DNA from: an uncultured Oscillospiraceae bacterium
GTDB lineage: Bacteria; Bacillota; Clostridia; Oscillospirales; Acutalibacteraceae
Direction: 5' to 3'
Length of the DNA stretch: 55,199 bases
Assembly: GCA_905192745.1 (NCBI GenBank)
Contig: CAJJLZ010000018.1
Location: 1-55,199 of the forward strand
A model generated the notes under the pieces. That model was not told the origin of the DNA, ran no database searches, and worked only from the letters and a program-made list of their open reading frames with translations. Position 1 is the first letter of the stretch. Each line of letters begins with the position of its first letter. Positions 27,572 through 36,915 of this stretch are shown here, piece after piece. Both the position numbers and the translations under genes were made by a program.

Positions 27572-29431
27572 GTGAAACACCTATGGAAACAGAGCGTATC
27601 CTTGCTTCTGTGCCTGGTTATGATACTCATCAGCACAGTAGGGTGCGCTAAAACTCCGGCCGGCGGCCAAGAGTCCTCGGCGACCGTCAGCGGCGAGTCG
27701 TCCGTCAGCGGCGGCACCGAGAATTCGGACGATCCGGAGAACCCGGACGATCCGGAGAACCCGAACGATCCGGAGAATTCCGACAGTTCCAGCAATCCGG
27801 GGGATTCCTCCGATCCGGAGAATCCGGAGAATCCGGAAAATCCGGGCACTTCGGGTAACAGCAGCGGAGGGAATGGCTCCTCCTCCTCGTCCGGGTCGTC
27901 CAACGGGAAGGAAACCACGGTCAAAGTGGGAAATCTGACAGTCCATTCCGCCCAGACCCCCTACGTCAGCGGCGGGAAGATGTCCATTACCGTCCTGATG
28001 CCGTATCCGAAGGATTCTGCTGATATGAGCAAGCAGGCGTTCACCTCCTACTACGAGGAGATGAGCGGTATAAAGGTGACGTATAACCACTACATCGGTT
28101 CGGACATCTTTGTTCTGACCCAGACGATGATGAGCAGCGGCAATCTGCCGGATATCTTCATCTCCGTCCCGGTCGGCTTTACCTGCGCCAAAGTGGCGCA
28201 GTATGGTCAGGAAGGCTATTTCGCTGATTTGACCGGTAAACTGCAGACGTGGGCTCCCAATGTATACAAGCAGCTCCAATCTTCCACCCATCCCTATGCC
28301 AAATCCGTCGCTTACGCCCCGGGCAAGGTGTATTCCCTGCCGTCAATCTTCCCCAGCGAGAGCGAGGGCGGTTCGGTGAGCCTGCTGGAAGAGTGTCAGC
28401 CGATGATTAACACCGCCTGGCTGGATGAACTGGGACTGGATATCCCCACCACCACCGATGAATTTTATAAGGTAGCCAAAGCCTTTACAGACGAAGATCC
28501 CGACGGCAACGGCAAGGATGATACTTATGGGTTCGGAATCAAGCTCTTTACTCCCCAAATCTGGAATCCGTGGGGCTTGGCCATGAGCTGGTACTACACC
28601 GGTTCGGTCACCGAAAAGGGAGAGGTGCTGTCCGGCCTGTTGACGGACCAGTTCCGCGAAGGCTGCCGTTTCTACAACCGGATGTGGAAGGAAGGTATCT
28701 TCAACAAACAGATGGTAGGTTCCGACGGCGCCACCCTTAAATCGGCAATCCATAAAACCGGCATCGTGGCCATGTCCTACATCTCGAGCTATCTGAGCGA
28801 CAGCGAACTGAAAGACTGGACCGCCATCCGCTGGCCCAAGGGCTCCAACACGGGTAATTTTCTGGCCGGCATAAGCCAGCCGAGTCTGCTGGACAGCTAC
28901 GAGAACATGATTTTTGTCTCTGCCAAAACCAAGAGCGTGGAAGCCTGTCTGCGCTGGATCGATTATTTCTATACCCCGGACGGCTCCATGCTGTGGAACT
29001 ACGGCCCCGTGGGTACGGCGTATACCAAGGTGGGCAACAATTACAAGCTGAAAAGCAACGTGGGGACACTGGCGGCCAACCAGAACGTGCTGTGCTCCTA
29101 CTCGCCCATGGCCACCGCCAACATTCTGACGCGGAACAGCAGTGAACTGACTACCCGTGAGAAGTTCGGTGTCCGCATCCGGAAGGAAGCCAACGAAGTA
29201 AACGTCTGCGGCAAGTATAATTTCTCCAAGCTGGTACAGTTGGCCACTGTGTCGGAAAAGACTCAGATCGACAAACTTACCGCACCGGGTGATGTGCAAT
29301 GGGGCTATAAAGCCATCCGCGGCGAAGTGAACGTGGAAACCGACTGGAACAGCTATGTAAGCGCCAATTCCAAAGATTACGCAGCGTGGAAGAAAATCTA
29401 TCAGGGTATTTTTAACAAACATTTTAAATGA
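27572..29431 (+). CDS. Extracellular solute-binding lipoprotein with Pro/Glu/Asn-rich spacer (locus B)
   Basis: About 619 residues from GTG 27572 (AAAGGAG 8 bp upstream). Lipobox around STVGC. A low-complexity spacer of about 70 residues built on DPENP units (DNA 27731-27844, 18-bp repeats at its start) is followed by a large family 1 solute-binding domain with SGNLPDIFISVPVGF, an acidic DEDPDGNGKDD loop and LRWIDYFYTPDG. The size and YesO/LipO-like layout fit binding of oligosaccharides. It is the likely partner of one of the two permease pairs downstream. Confidence 0.85.
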   Translation: MKHLWKQSVSLLLCLVMILISTVGCAKTPAGGQESSATVSGESSVSGGTENSDDPENPDDPENPNDPENSDSSSNPGDSSDPENPENPENPGTSGNSSGGNGSSSSSGSSNGKETTVKVGNLTVHSAQTPYVSGGKMSITVLMPYPKDSADMSKQAFTSYYEEMSGIKVTYNHYIGSDIFVLTQTMMSSGNLPDIFISVPVGFTCAKVAQYGQEGYFADLTGKLQTWAPNVYKQLQSSTHPYAKSVAYAPGKVYSLPSIFPSESEGGSVSLLEECQPMINTAWLDELGLDIPTTTDEFYKVAKAFTDEDPDGNGKDDTYGFGIKLFTPQIWNPWGLAMSWYYTGSVTEKGEVLSGLLTDQFREGCRFYNRMWKEGIFNKQMVGSDGATLKSAIHKTGIVAMSYISSYLSDSELKDWTAIRWPKGSNTGNFLAGISQPSLLDSYENMIFVSAKTKSVEACLRWIDYFYTPDGSMLWNYGPVGTAYTKVGNNYKLKSNVGTLAANQNVLCSYSPMATANILTRNSSELTTREKFGVRIRKEANEVNVCGKYNFSKLVQLATVSEKTQIDKLTAPGDVQWGYKAIRGEVNVETDWNSYVSANSKDYAAWKKIYQGIFNKHFK

Positions 29432-29442
29432 TCCGTCTGTAC

Positions 29443-29484
29443 CGGCGGCGCCGGTGAACGGTTTCTCCGGCGCCGCCGTTTTTT
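29443..29484 (+). terminator. Rho-independent terminator after the solute-binding gene
   Basis: CGGCGGCGCCGG (29443-29454) pairs with CCGGCGCCGCCG (29467-29478), followed by TTTTTT (29479-29484), 11 bp past the stop. It would lower expression of downstream genes relative to the binding protein. Confidence 0.88.
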
Positions 29485-29513
29485 AACAAAAAATGTAAAG
29501 GAGTGTAACCAAA

Positions 29514-32075
29514 TTGAAAAAGCATCTGAAGCGATGGTTCCCGTTGGTACTGGCTTGCGCCCTGCTGATCGGGCTGGTTCCTGTGAACATGGTTTTTGCG
29601 GAATCGACTCCTACCGCTCCCGAGGGACTGGTGGTAGTTACCAAGAATTCTTTGGAGTGGACTATTAACGACAACAGCAGCAACGAATCGGGCGTAGTGA
29701 CCTTCCAAGCGGCCAATGCGGCGGCCGGTTCAAAGCTGGCATTCTACTTTGATACCACATCCGTTGCCTATGACGAGTCCAAGGGGGACAAAAACAATCT
29801 GGCGGCTCATGTCTATATGTGGAGTACAGCGGCTAACGACTGGAAATCCCTGAAGAAAACCGACGGCTCCTACTCCTACAGCCGCACCTATGTCCAAAAC
29901 GGCGAGCTGAAAACCGATGGCCCTGTCAGCGGTAAGGATCCCGTGGGCTGGATCGTGTCCATCCCGGTAAACGCCAAAGGTTATATCATTCTGGACATGG
30001 GCGACTATGAGCTGAAGGATTGCAGCGACATCAAGTTTGCGCCCGAATGGAACTGGAACGGCAACACCTACGGCAAAACGGTGACCTTCTCCCAGTTCGG
30101 CTATATCGCTCCTGCGCAGCCGGATGAGCCGGATGAACCGGATGTGACAGTGGACGCTCCCCCCGAGGGCTTTGTTACGGTAGACGCGGCGGGACAGGAT
30201 CTGCAGCTGGTAGAATACGACGCCTCGCGGGACGGCTATCTGAACAATGCCTATTTTGAAAACTTCAGCGCTACCAACACGCCTTCCGGTTCAAAGCTGG
30301 TATTCTATTTCGATACCACAGATATCCCCTCTCAGAGCAGTCTGGGAGAGAGAAACAACCTGCCTGTTTATGTGGATGTACTGCCGAAGGACGCGGACAG
30401 TTCGGACGATACGGAGTGGGTTAACATCCCCTACAGCAAGGAGGACAATTCCTGCACCCGTATCTTTACCCGCGACGGCGTCACACAGACGGTAACCGCT
30501 CCCATTGAAGGGGAAGAGCCCAGTTGGATTATCAGCCTGCCGGTAAACGCTACCGGTTATGTGATGCTGGACATCGGGAACACCAAGCTCAGCGATATTT
30601 CGGGCTTCCGTCTGCGTCCCGAATGGAACTGGAACCAGAATGTGTACGGAAAGACCGTCAAGTTCCGCAACATCGGTTATATTCGGGGGGATGGCTCGGA
30701 TGAACCCGATGAACCCGACGAGCCCGATGTTCCCGATCCCGACGATTTCCCCTTTGTGCCCGAACCTACAGAAACGCCTTCCTATTACGGCGACAATTAT
30801 GTGGTGACCAAAGCCGATCTGCAGTCGCTGGTCATTAACGATAAAATGACGAACGATCTGACGATCGATCTGTCCTCCAACAGCTCGGCGCCGGCCGAAG
30901 CCAAAGCCATCGCGTTCCGCTACAACACCACCGGTATCGTGGAGACCCGCACCGATTACACCGACAGAGGAACCCACGGCTCTTACTGGTGCCTGAATGT
31001 GGACGGTACCCTTATTACCGGCAACATTGACAACGTAGACAGCAAGTTCGTTCAGAATACCCAGGTATACTACTGGCGCGATCAGGTGATGGAGAACAGC
31101 GGGTATATAGAATGGATCAATACGCTGCCGGTTAACGGCATCGGTTATGTGCTTATCCCCATTGACGCACTGCAGAGCAACGCGCAGAAATTCCTGGGCA
31201 AAAACATCTCAGTAGCCGATGTGACCAGTCTGGTGATGAAGCAGGAGTGGTTCTGGAATGAGGATATGTACAACCAGACCATCCGCATTACGGATGTGGG
31301 CTATGTGATGGACCCCGAAGCCTTTGTTGCGGCTTACAAGGACACTTTTGTACCGGACTATCAAAAAGGCGTTCTCGAAGCCAACGGCGACGTGACCCTG
31401 AGCGTCGATGCAGTGGAAGGCACCTTTGCCGAACTGTCCTGGACCGCCTATGAGGGGGCCAACCGCTATCTCATCAACGTGTACGACAAAGACGGCGCAT
31501 ACCTGACCACCGAGCGTACCCGCAAAACCAAGATGACTCTGGAGGGTTTGTCGGTCGCTACCGATTACACGATTCAGGTTGTCCCGGTTGGAGAGAGCGA
31601 CACGGTGCTGGCCGCCTCCAATGCGGTGGATATCCGGACACTGGAAGCCAATATGGAAGCCTACATGAAGGGCTTCCTGGAATATAACGAAGAACTCAAG
31701 GCGAACAGCGTGACGGTTTCCAACGGCACCGCCGTGATTACCTGGGACTGGCTGGACGGCGTGGAGTACTATGCCGTGCATCTGTATGAGAAGGATGGGG
31801 ATACCCTCACCTTCGTATCCCGCACCCTTGCAAATGACGGCGTGGGCGAGGTTGCCATCTCCGGTCTGGAAGACGGCAAGACCTATGTGGCGCAGATTGT
31901 TTCCTACGATGTGTCGGATTCCATCATCTACGCCTATGCCCCCACCGATGAATTCTCTGCGGAAGATTCCGGAAACAACAACCCCGGTACCGGCGAAGCC
32001 GTTTGCACCGGTGCGCTGGCGTTGGCCGCCCTTCTGGCCGGCGGTATCGCTGTGGTTACCCGCAAACGCCGCTGA
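29514..32075 (+). CDS. Cell-wall-anchored surface protein: three repeats of an EWNWN domain, two Fn3-like domains, sorting signal
   Basis: 853 residues from TTG 29514 with AAAGGAG upstream. Signal peptide about 1-29. Three copies of a roughly 170-residue beta-rich domain follow (about 35-200, 215-385, 420-600). They share FYFDTT or FRYNTT, a (S/T)(I/L)PVN(A/G)xGY strand, and (P/K)(E)W(N/F)WN near the end; acidic DEPDEPD linkers join the first two. Two fibronectin-III-like domains come next (ELSWTAYEGANRYLINVY and ITWDWLDGVEYYAVHLY). The C-terminus NPGTGE, a hydrophobic helix and RKRR form a sortase-type signal. The repeated domain is not one I recognise; glycan binding is the likely role by context. 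Confidence 0.8.
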   Translation: MKKHLKRWFPLVLACALLIGLVPVNMVFAESTPTAPEGLVVVTKNSLEWTINDNSSNESGVVTFQAANAAAGSKLAFYFDTTSVAYDESKGDKNNLAAHVYMWSTAANDWKSLKKTDGSYSYSRTYVQNGELKTDGPVSGKDPVGWIVSIPVNAKGYIILDMGDYELKDCSDIKFAPEWNWNGNTYGKTVTFSQFGYIAPAQPDEPDEPDVTVDAPPEGFVTVDAAGQDLQLVEYDASRDGYLNNAYFENFSATNTPSGSKLVFYFDTTDIPSQSSLGERNNLPVYVDVLPKDADSSDDTEWVNIPYSKEDNSCTRIFTRDGVTQTVTAPIEGEEPSWIISLPVNATGYVMLDIGNTKLSDISGFRLRPEWNWNQNVYGKTVKFRNIGYIRGDGSDEPDEPDEPDVPDPDDFPFVPEPTETPSYYGDNYVVTKADLQSLVINDKMTNDLTIDLSSNSSAPAEAKAIAFRYNTTGIVETRTDYTDRGTHGSYWCLNVDGTLITGNIDNVDSKFVQNTQVYYWRDQVMENSGYIEWINTLPVNGIGYVLIPIDALQSNAQKFLGKNISVADVTSLVMKQEWFWNEDMYNQTIRITDVGYVMDPEAFVAAYKDTFVPDYQKGVLEANGDVTLSVDAVEGTFAELSWTAYEGANRYLINVYDKDGAYLTTERTRKTKMTLEGLSVATDYTIQVVPVGESDTVLAASNAVDIRTLEANMEAYMKGFLEYNEELKANSVTVSNGTAVITWDWLDGVEYYAVHLYEKDGDTLTFVSRTLANDGVGEVAISGLEDGKTYVAQIVSYDVSDSIIYAYAPTDEFSAEDSGNNNPGTGEAVCTGALALAALLAGGIAVVTRKRR

Positions 32076-32103
32076 CAGGGAAAATAATCCGATTCGCTGA
32101 TGG

Positions 32104-32143
32104 CTGCGGGGGAAGATCATCCTGTGCTCTTCCCCCGCAGTTT
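32104..32143 (+). terminator. Hairpin after the anchored surface protein gene
   Basis: CTGCGGGGGAAGA (32104-32116) pairs perfectly with TCTTCCCCCGCAG (32128-32140), followed by TTT. The T-run is short, so partial read-through into the transport module 40 bp later is likely. Confidence 0.7.
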
Positions 32144-32182
32144 CCAGTGATGGCCCGATTTGAACAAAGGAAGGTTTGTGGC

Positions 32183-35089
32183 ATGAGAAGCATGAGAAGT
32201 GAGAAGAAAAAACTGGCTCGCCGTATTCTCGCCGGAGTCATGAGCGCCGCGATATGCCTGACCGTGGCACCGACGGCGGCAGCAAAGCGCCTGATCGACC
32301 GGTATGCCATGCTGTTTGAAGGTGAGACGGCAAGTTACGACACGCTGCCTTCCTATAGACGGGTTCTGGCTCAGCAGCAGCAGGCCGGGCTGTCCGCGGC
32401 GACGCAGGATGTGTCCGCGAATCTCTCCCTTTTTACCTGCGAGGGGGAAACGCCCGAATGGCTGGAACAGGACGGCCTCGAGGGGCTGCTTCTGGACGAG
32501 GATACCCTTTCGGTGACATTCCCGGTGACGGTACCCGCCGATGGATTGTATGAGTTGGAGGTCATGTATTATCCCTATGGGGGAAGCGGGCAGGCTATCC
32601 GCCGAACCGTTTCGGTTGATGGGACTCCCCCCTTCAGCGAAGCCGAAAACCTGTGCCTGTACCGCCGCTATACCTATGTGGGCGAAGCGCGCTACAATGG
32701 CTACGGCGACCAGCTTACCTACAGCCAGGAGGAATTGCGCGGCTGGTATACCCAGCAGTGGCAGGATGTGGACGGCAAATATTCCACGCCGATGCTGTGG
32801 TCGTTTGCAGCCGGCGAACATACCGTAACCCTTTCGTATGTGGACCAGCCGGTACTGATTCACTCCCTTACGCTGAAAGCACCCCGGGAAACGGTGGACT
32901 ATGCGGCGTTTTCTGCGGCCCATACCGGCGATTCTCCAAGCGTCCAGCCCGTCGTCCTGCAGGCGGAACTGCCGGAAAACGTGTTGTACCGTAACGACAG
33001 CACTGTGAACGGCTACGCCGACAGCGATCCGGCCACCTGTCCGGCGGCCGGAAACAGCAGGCCCCTCAACGCTATTGGGGGAAGCGGATGGAACCGGGGC
33101 AATCAGGAAATCGTTTATCAATTTTCTGTGGAAAAGAGCGGCTTATACAAACTGGCTCTGCGGGTGCAGCAGCCCTGGACCAATGGTATGAACGCTTACC
33201 GTCAGATCCTGATCGACGGTGAGGTGCCCTTCTCCGAATTGGAGGAGTATTCCTTTCCTTATGCCCGGAGTTGGTACACAGAGGTACTCTCGGACGAGGA
33301 AGGAACACCCTATGCTATTTATCTCGCCGCTGGGGAACATACCCTGACGGTCAAAGCGGTGATGGCCCGTGAACTGACGGCGGCGATCAGTCAGGTGCAG
33401 GAGATCACGGATATCCTTTCTTCGCTTTATCGTAAAATCCTGCTGATCACCGGTGCAGAGCCGGACAGCAATTACGACTATGATTTGGAAAAATCCATTC
33501 CTGATCTGCTGAATGTCCTTGATTCTTTGCAGACGCAGTTGAATGATACCGCCGCGTTGATTATGGGGTCGGCTCAAAAGCAGCCGTCTTCCGTGAGCAA
33601 CCTATATATGCTTTCCCGTCAAATCAAGGAAATGCGGGAGGACCCCGATCTCATTCCCGGCCGGCTGGAGGACATCACCAACAGCCTGACCACTCTGGGC
33701 AACCTGATTGGCGACTTGCAGTCTACCCCGCTCGGTATTGACGAACTGGTTTTCTATCCCGCCGATGCAGCGGTGGAAAACCGCCGTTCCACCTTCTTTG
33801 AACAGGCGGCCGCCGCCCTGCGCAATTTCTGGCTGTCCTTCCAGCGGGACTATACCAGCGTAACGGTGTCCGGGGCGAACACAGACCGCACTATCGACGT
33901 GTGGGTAAGCCGCGGCACCGAATGGGCTGCGGTGATGCAGCAGCTAATTCAGGAGGACTTTGAAATCACTGAAAATATCGGCGTCAACCTCAACATACTG
34001 CCCAGCGGCACGCTGGCCAACACAGTCAATCCGCTGCTGCTGGCGATCACCAGCGGGGACGGACCCGACGTGGTGCTTAACGTGGATGCCAACACCGCCG
34101 TGGAATACGGCGTGCGCGGCATGGCGCTGGATTTACGGGAATTTGGCGATTACTCTCAGGTGGTGCAGCGCTTCCATCCCGAAATCGGGCAGGCGTTCAC
34201 CTTTTTAAACAAGACCTACGCCCTGCCGGAAACCATGAATTTCTATCTGATGGCGTACCGCAAGGATATTTTCAGCGAATTGTCCCTGTCCGTTCCGGAT
34301 ACCTGGCAGGAAGTGTATTATCAGACACTGCCGGTGCTGTATCAGAACAGCATGTCCATGCAGGGGGTAAATCTGGATACCTACCTGTGCCAGTACGGGG
34401 GCAGCTATTATACGGACAACGGGCTGGACACAGCGCTGGACAGCGCCGCGGCGCACCGGGCCTTTTCGGATACCATCGCTCAGTATCTTGATCTGGGCTT
34501 CCCCATCAGCGCCAACTTTTTCAGCCGTTTCCGCACCGGGGAAATGCCCGTAGGCTTTGTGGATTACGCGACCTATCTGCAGATCGTAACCGCGGCGCCG
34601 GAACTGGCAGGTAAGTGGACGGTGGCGCCGGTTCCCGGCATGGAACAGGAGGACGGTACTATCAACCGGTCTACGACCGGCCTGACCGGTAGCGCCGATA
34701 TGATACTGGCGGACGCAGAGGATATCGAGGCGTGCTGGACCTTCCTCAAATGGTGGACCAGCACCGAGACGCAAACTTCTTACGGCCTGAAGCTGGAAAG
34801 CGTTTTGGGAACCAGCGCCCGGCTGAATACTGCCAATCTGGAATCGTTTTGTAGCCTGCCATGGAGCAGGGATACGCTGTCGGTGATCCGGCAGTATTGG
34901 GATCAGGCCCAGGTGGTTCCCAACGTGCTGGGCGGCGTAATTACCTCCCGCGCGGTGAGCAACGCCACCAATTCGGCGCTGTATGACGGTGATACGCCCC
35001 GTGAAGCGCTGGAGGAGGCCGTTAAAGCCATACGGGATGAATTGACCCGCAAGCAAAATCTGTACGATATTGCCGCGGGCCAATCGTGA
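32183..35089 (+). CDS. Solute-binding protein (family 1) fused to two N-terminal carbohydrate-binding-like domains, module B
   Basis: 968 residues from ATG 32183 (AAAGGAAGG 9 bp upstream). The open frame runs further upstream without a better start. Order as in the module A copy: signal peptide, beta-sandwich 1 (around VPADGLYELEVMYYP, residue 112), beta-sandwich 2 (around SVEKSGLYKLALRVQQ, residue 311), helical linker, and solute-binding domain from about residue 569 with GDGPDVVLNVDANT, NKTYALPETMNFYLMAY and WWTSTETQTSYG. The strict co-linearity with the 970-residue homologue shows common descent of the whole architecture; the domain 1 sequences have diverged most, as expected if ligand preference differs. 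Confidence 0.85.
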   Translation: MRSMRSEKKKLARRILAGVMSAAICLTVAPTAAAKRLIDRYAMLFEGETASYDTLPSYRRVLAQQQQAGLSAATQDVSANLSLFTCEGETPEWLEQDGLEGLLLDEDTLSVTFPVTVPADGLYELEVMYYPYGGSGQAIRRTVSVDGTPPFSEAENLCLYRRYTYVGEARYNGYGDQLTYSQEELRGWYTQQWQDVDGKYSTPMLWSFAAGEHTVTLSYVDQPVLIHSLTLKAPRETVDYAAFSAAHTGDSPSVQPVVLQAELPENVLYRNDSTVNGYADSDPATCPAAGNSRPLNAIGGSGWNRGNQEIVYQFSVEKSGLYKLALRVQQPWTNGMNAYRQILIDGEVPFSELEEYSFPYARSWYTEVLSDEEGTPYAIYLAAGEHTLTVKAVMARELTAAISQVQEITDILSSLYRKILLITGAEPDSNYDYDLEKSIPDLLNVLDSLQTQLNDTAALIMGSAQKQPSSVSNLYMLSRQIKEMREDPDLIPGRLEDITNSLTTLGNLIGDLQSTPLGIDELVFYPADAAVENRRSTFFEQAAAALRNFWLSFQRDYTSVTVSGANTDRTIDVWVSRGTEWAAVMQQLIQEDFEITENIGVNLNILPSGTLANTVNPLLLAITSGDGPDVVLNVDANTAVEYGVRGMALDLREFGDYSQVVQRFHPEIGQAFTFLNKTYALPETMNFYLMAYRKDIFSELSLSVPDTWQEVYYQTLPVLYQNSMSMQGVNLDTYLCQYGGSYYTDNGLDTALDSAAAHRAFSDTIAQYLDLGFPISANFFSRFRTGEMPVGFVDYATYLQIVTAAPELAGKWTVAPVPGMEQEDGTINRSTTGLTGSADMILADAEDIEACWTFLKWWTSTETQTSYGLKLESVLGTSARLNTANLESFCSLPWSRDTLSVIRQYWDQAQVVPNVLGGVITSRAVSNATNSALYDGDTPREALEEAVKAIRDELTRKQNLYDIAAGQS

Positions 35090-35102
35090 GGAGGTACATA
35101 CT

Positions 35103-36029
35103 TTGAAAAGACGAAATTCCCGGTGGCAGGCATGGGTGCGGAAAAACGGTATCGGCATCTGCTTTTATATGCCCTTTTTCCTGCTGTTCTGCCTCTTTAC
35201 CATCATCCCTGTCTTTATTTCCATGTTCATGAGCCTTACCAACTACGATATGCTGGGCAATATGGAGTTCGTGGGGCTGGAGAATTACATCAACCTGTTT
35301 TTGTACGATGAAAACTTCACACTCGCGATCAAAAACACCTTCCTTATCGGCGGCGTGTCCGGCGTGGTGGGATATCTGGCTTCCTTTCTTTTTGCATGGA
35401 TCATCAACAATATGAAGCTGAAAAAGCTGTATACCGTTCTGTTTTATATGCCCTCCATTTCGGGTGGTATGGCGGTCATCTGGGACTACCTTTTCAGCGG
35501 CGACCGATACGGCCTTATCAACAACACCCTCATCAACATGGGATTATTGAATCAACCAATCGTGTGGAACCAGAACACGGATTATATCGTTCCCATCAAC
35601 ATGCTGATTATCATCTGGGGAAGCATGGGCACCGGATTCCTGGTGTTTTTGGCGGGCCTGCAGAATGAGGATAAGCAGCTGCTGGAAGCCGGACGCATCG
35701 ACGGAATTCATACCGAATGGCAGGAATTGTGGTATATCATTCTGCCGCAGATGAAACCGCAGCTGCTGTTCGGCGCAATCAACAGCATTGTAGGCGCTTT
35801 GGGGATTTTCCCGAGTTTCGGCGGCTTCCCCAGCCCCAACTATGTGGCGCATACCCTTTCGGCGCATATCCAAGATTATGGATTTCTGCGTTTTGAAATG
35901 GGGTACGCTTCCGCTGTCTCCATGGTGCTGTTCCTGTTGTCCTTTATCCTCGGACAGGTGGTTATCCGTCTGCTGAGCGAACGCACCGTGAAGGTCCCGA
36001 AACGGATCGGAGGAAAACGACGTGGTTGA
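35103..36029 (+). CDS. Sugar ABC transporter permease, MalF type (module B, first pair)
   Basis: 308 residues from TTG 35103, with AGGAGGT 8 bp upstream. Spans begin at GICFYMPFFLLFCLFTII. The EAA loop EAGRIDGIHTEWQELWYIIL begins at about residue 194. The stop overlaps the next start by 8 bp. It is the counterpart of 9448-10416, with the same QELxYIxLPxMKPQ wording. Confidence 0.9.
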   Translation: MKRRNSRWQAWVRKNGIGICFYMPFFLLFCLFTIIPVFISMFMSLTNYDMLGNMEFVGLENYINLFLYDENFTLAIKNTFLIGGVSGVVGYLASFLFAWIINNMKLKKLYTVLFYMPSISGGMAVIWDYLFSGDRYGLINNTLINMGLLNQPIVWNQNTDYIVPINMLIIIWGSMGTGFLVFLAGLQNEDKQLLEAGRIDGIHTEWQELWYIILPQMKPQLLFGAINSIVGALGIFPSFGGFPSPNYVAHTLSAHIQDYGFLRFEMGYASAVSMVLFLLSFILGQVVIRLLSERTVKVPKRIGGKRRG

Positions 36030-36903
36030 AAAAGGGATAAAAATCAAAATTGGCCGCCGGGATGCAGTGCGGCTGAGGCCGGGAAAGATCGGTCAATATG
36101 CGGCGATGACCGCGCTGGCGCTGGTCATGGTGCTGCCGATGATTTATACGGTGGGTACGGCTTTTAAGCCGCTGGACGAACTGCTCCGTTTTCCGCCCAT
36201 CTTCTTTGTACAAAAGCCGACGCTGGATAACTTCAGCGACCTGTTTCTGGCGCTGGATTCCGCCGACGTTCCTTTCCTGCGGTATTTGTTTAACAGCGTG
36301 CTGGTCACTGTGGTGGCTACCGCCGGCACAATTCTGGTTTCTACGCTTGGCGGCTATGCCATGTCCAAGCTGACCATTCCGGGCAGTTCGGTTCTGTTTA
36401 CGCTGGTGATTATCGCGATGACCTTCCCCGGGAGCGTCACCACCATTCCGGTATACATGATTATCAACAAGCTGGAGCTTTACAACAGCTATGCGGCGCT
36501 CATCCTGCCGCGCGTCGCCACCGCTTACGGTATGTTCCTGATGAAGCAGTTCTGCGACCAGCTCCCCAAGCCCCTTCTGGAGGCGGCGCGGGTGGATGGC
36601 GCTAACGAGCTGCGCATCTACACGGGGATCGCCCTGCCGTTTTTACGGCCGGCCTGGAGCACACTGCTGGTGTTTACCTTTACCACCTGCTGGAACGATG
36701 CGTCTTCGTCCCTGCTATATGCATCCAGCAAAAACCTGCGGCTATTGCCGGTTATGCTTAATTCCATTTCGGAAAGCAGCTCTCTGGCGCGTGCCGGTGC
36801 GGCCGCGGCGGCGTCCCTGCTGATCATGCTGCCCTCCATCATTATCTTTATTTTGCAGCAGCGAAAGGTAATGGAAACCATGGCCCATTCCGGCATTAAG
36901 TAA
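36022..36903 (+). CDS. Sugar ABC transporter permease, MalG type (module B, first pair)
   Basis: 293 residues from GTG 36022 (GGAGG 8 bp upstream), translationally coupled to the preceding permease. It has GTAFKPLDEL after span 1 and the EAA loop LEAARVDGANELRIYTGIAL at about residue 185. Both this protein and the module A counterpart (10451-11323) end in METMA(H/Y)SGIK. Confidence 0.9.
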   Translation: MVEKGIKIKIGRRDAVRLRPGKIGQYAAMTALALVMVLPMIYTVGTAFKPLDELLRFPPIFFVQKPTLDNFSDLFLALDSADVPFLRYLFNSVLVTVVATAGTILVSTLGGYAMSKLTIPGSSVLFTLVIIAMTFPGSVTTIPVYMIINKLELYNSYAALILPRVATAYGMFLMKQFCDQLPKPLLEAARVDGANELRIYTGIALPFLRPAWSTLLVFTFTTCWNDASSSLLYASSKNLRLLPVMLNSISESSSLARAGAAAAASLLIMLPSIIIFILQQRKVMETMAHSGIK

Positions 36904-36915
36904 GGGGGGACACCG

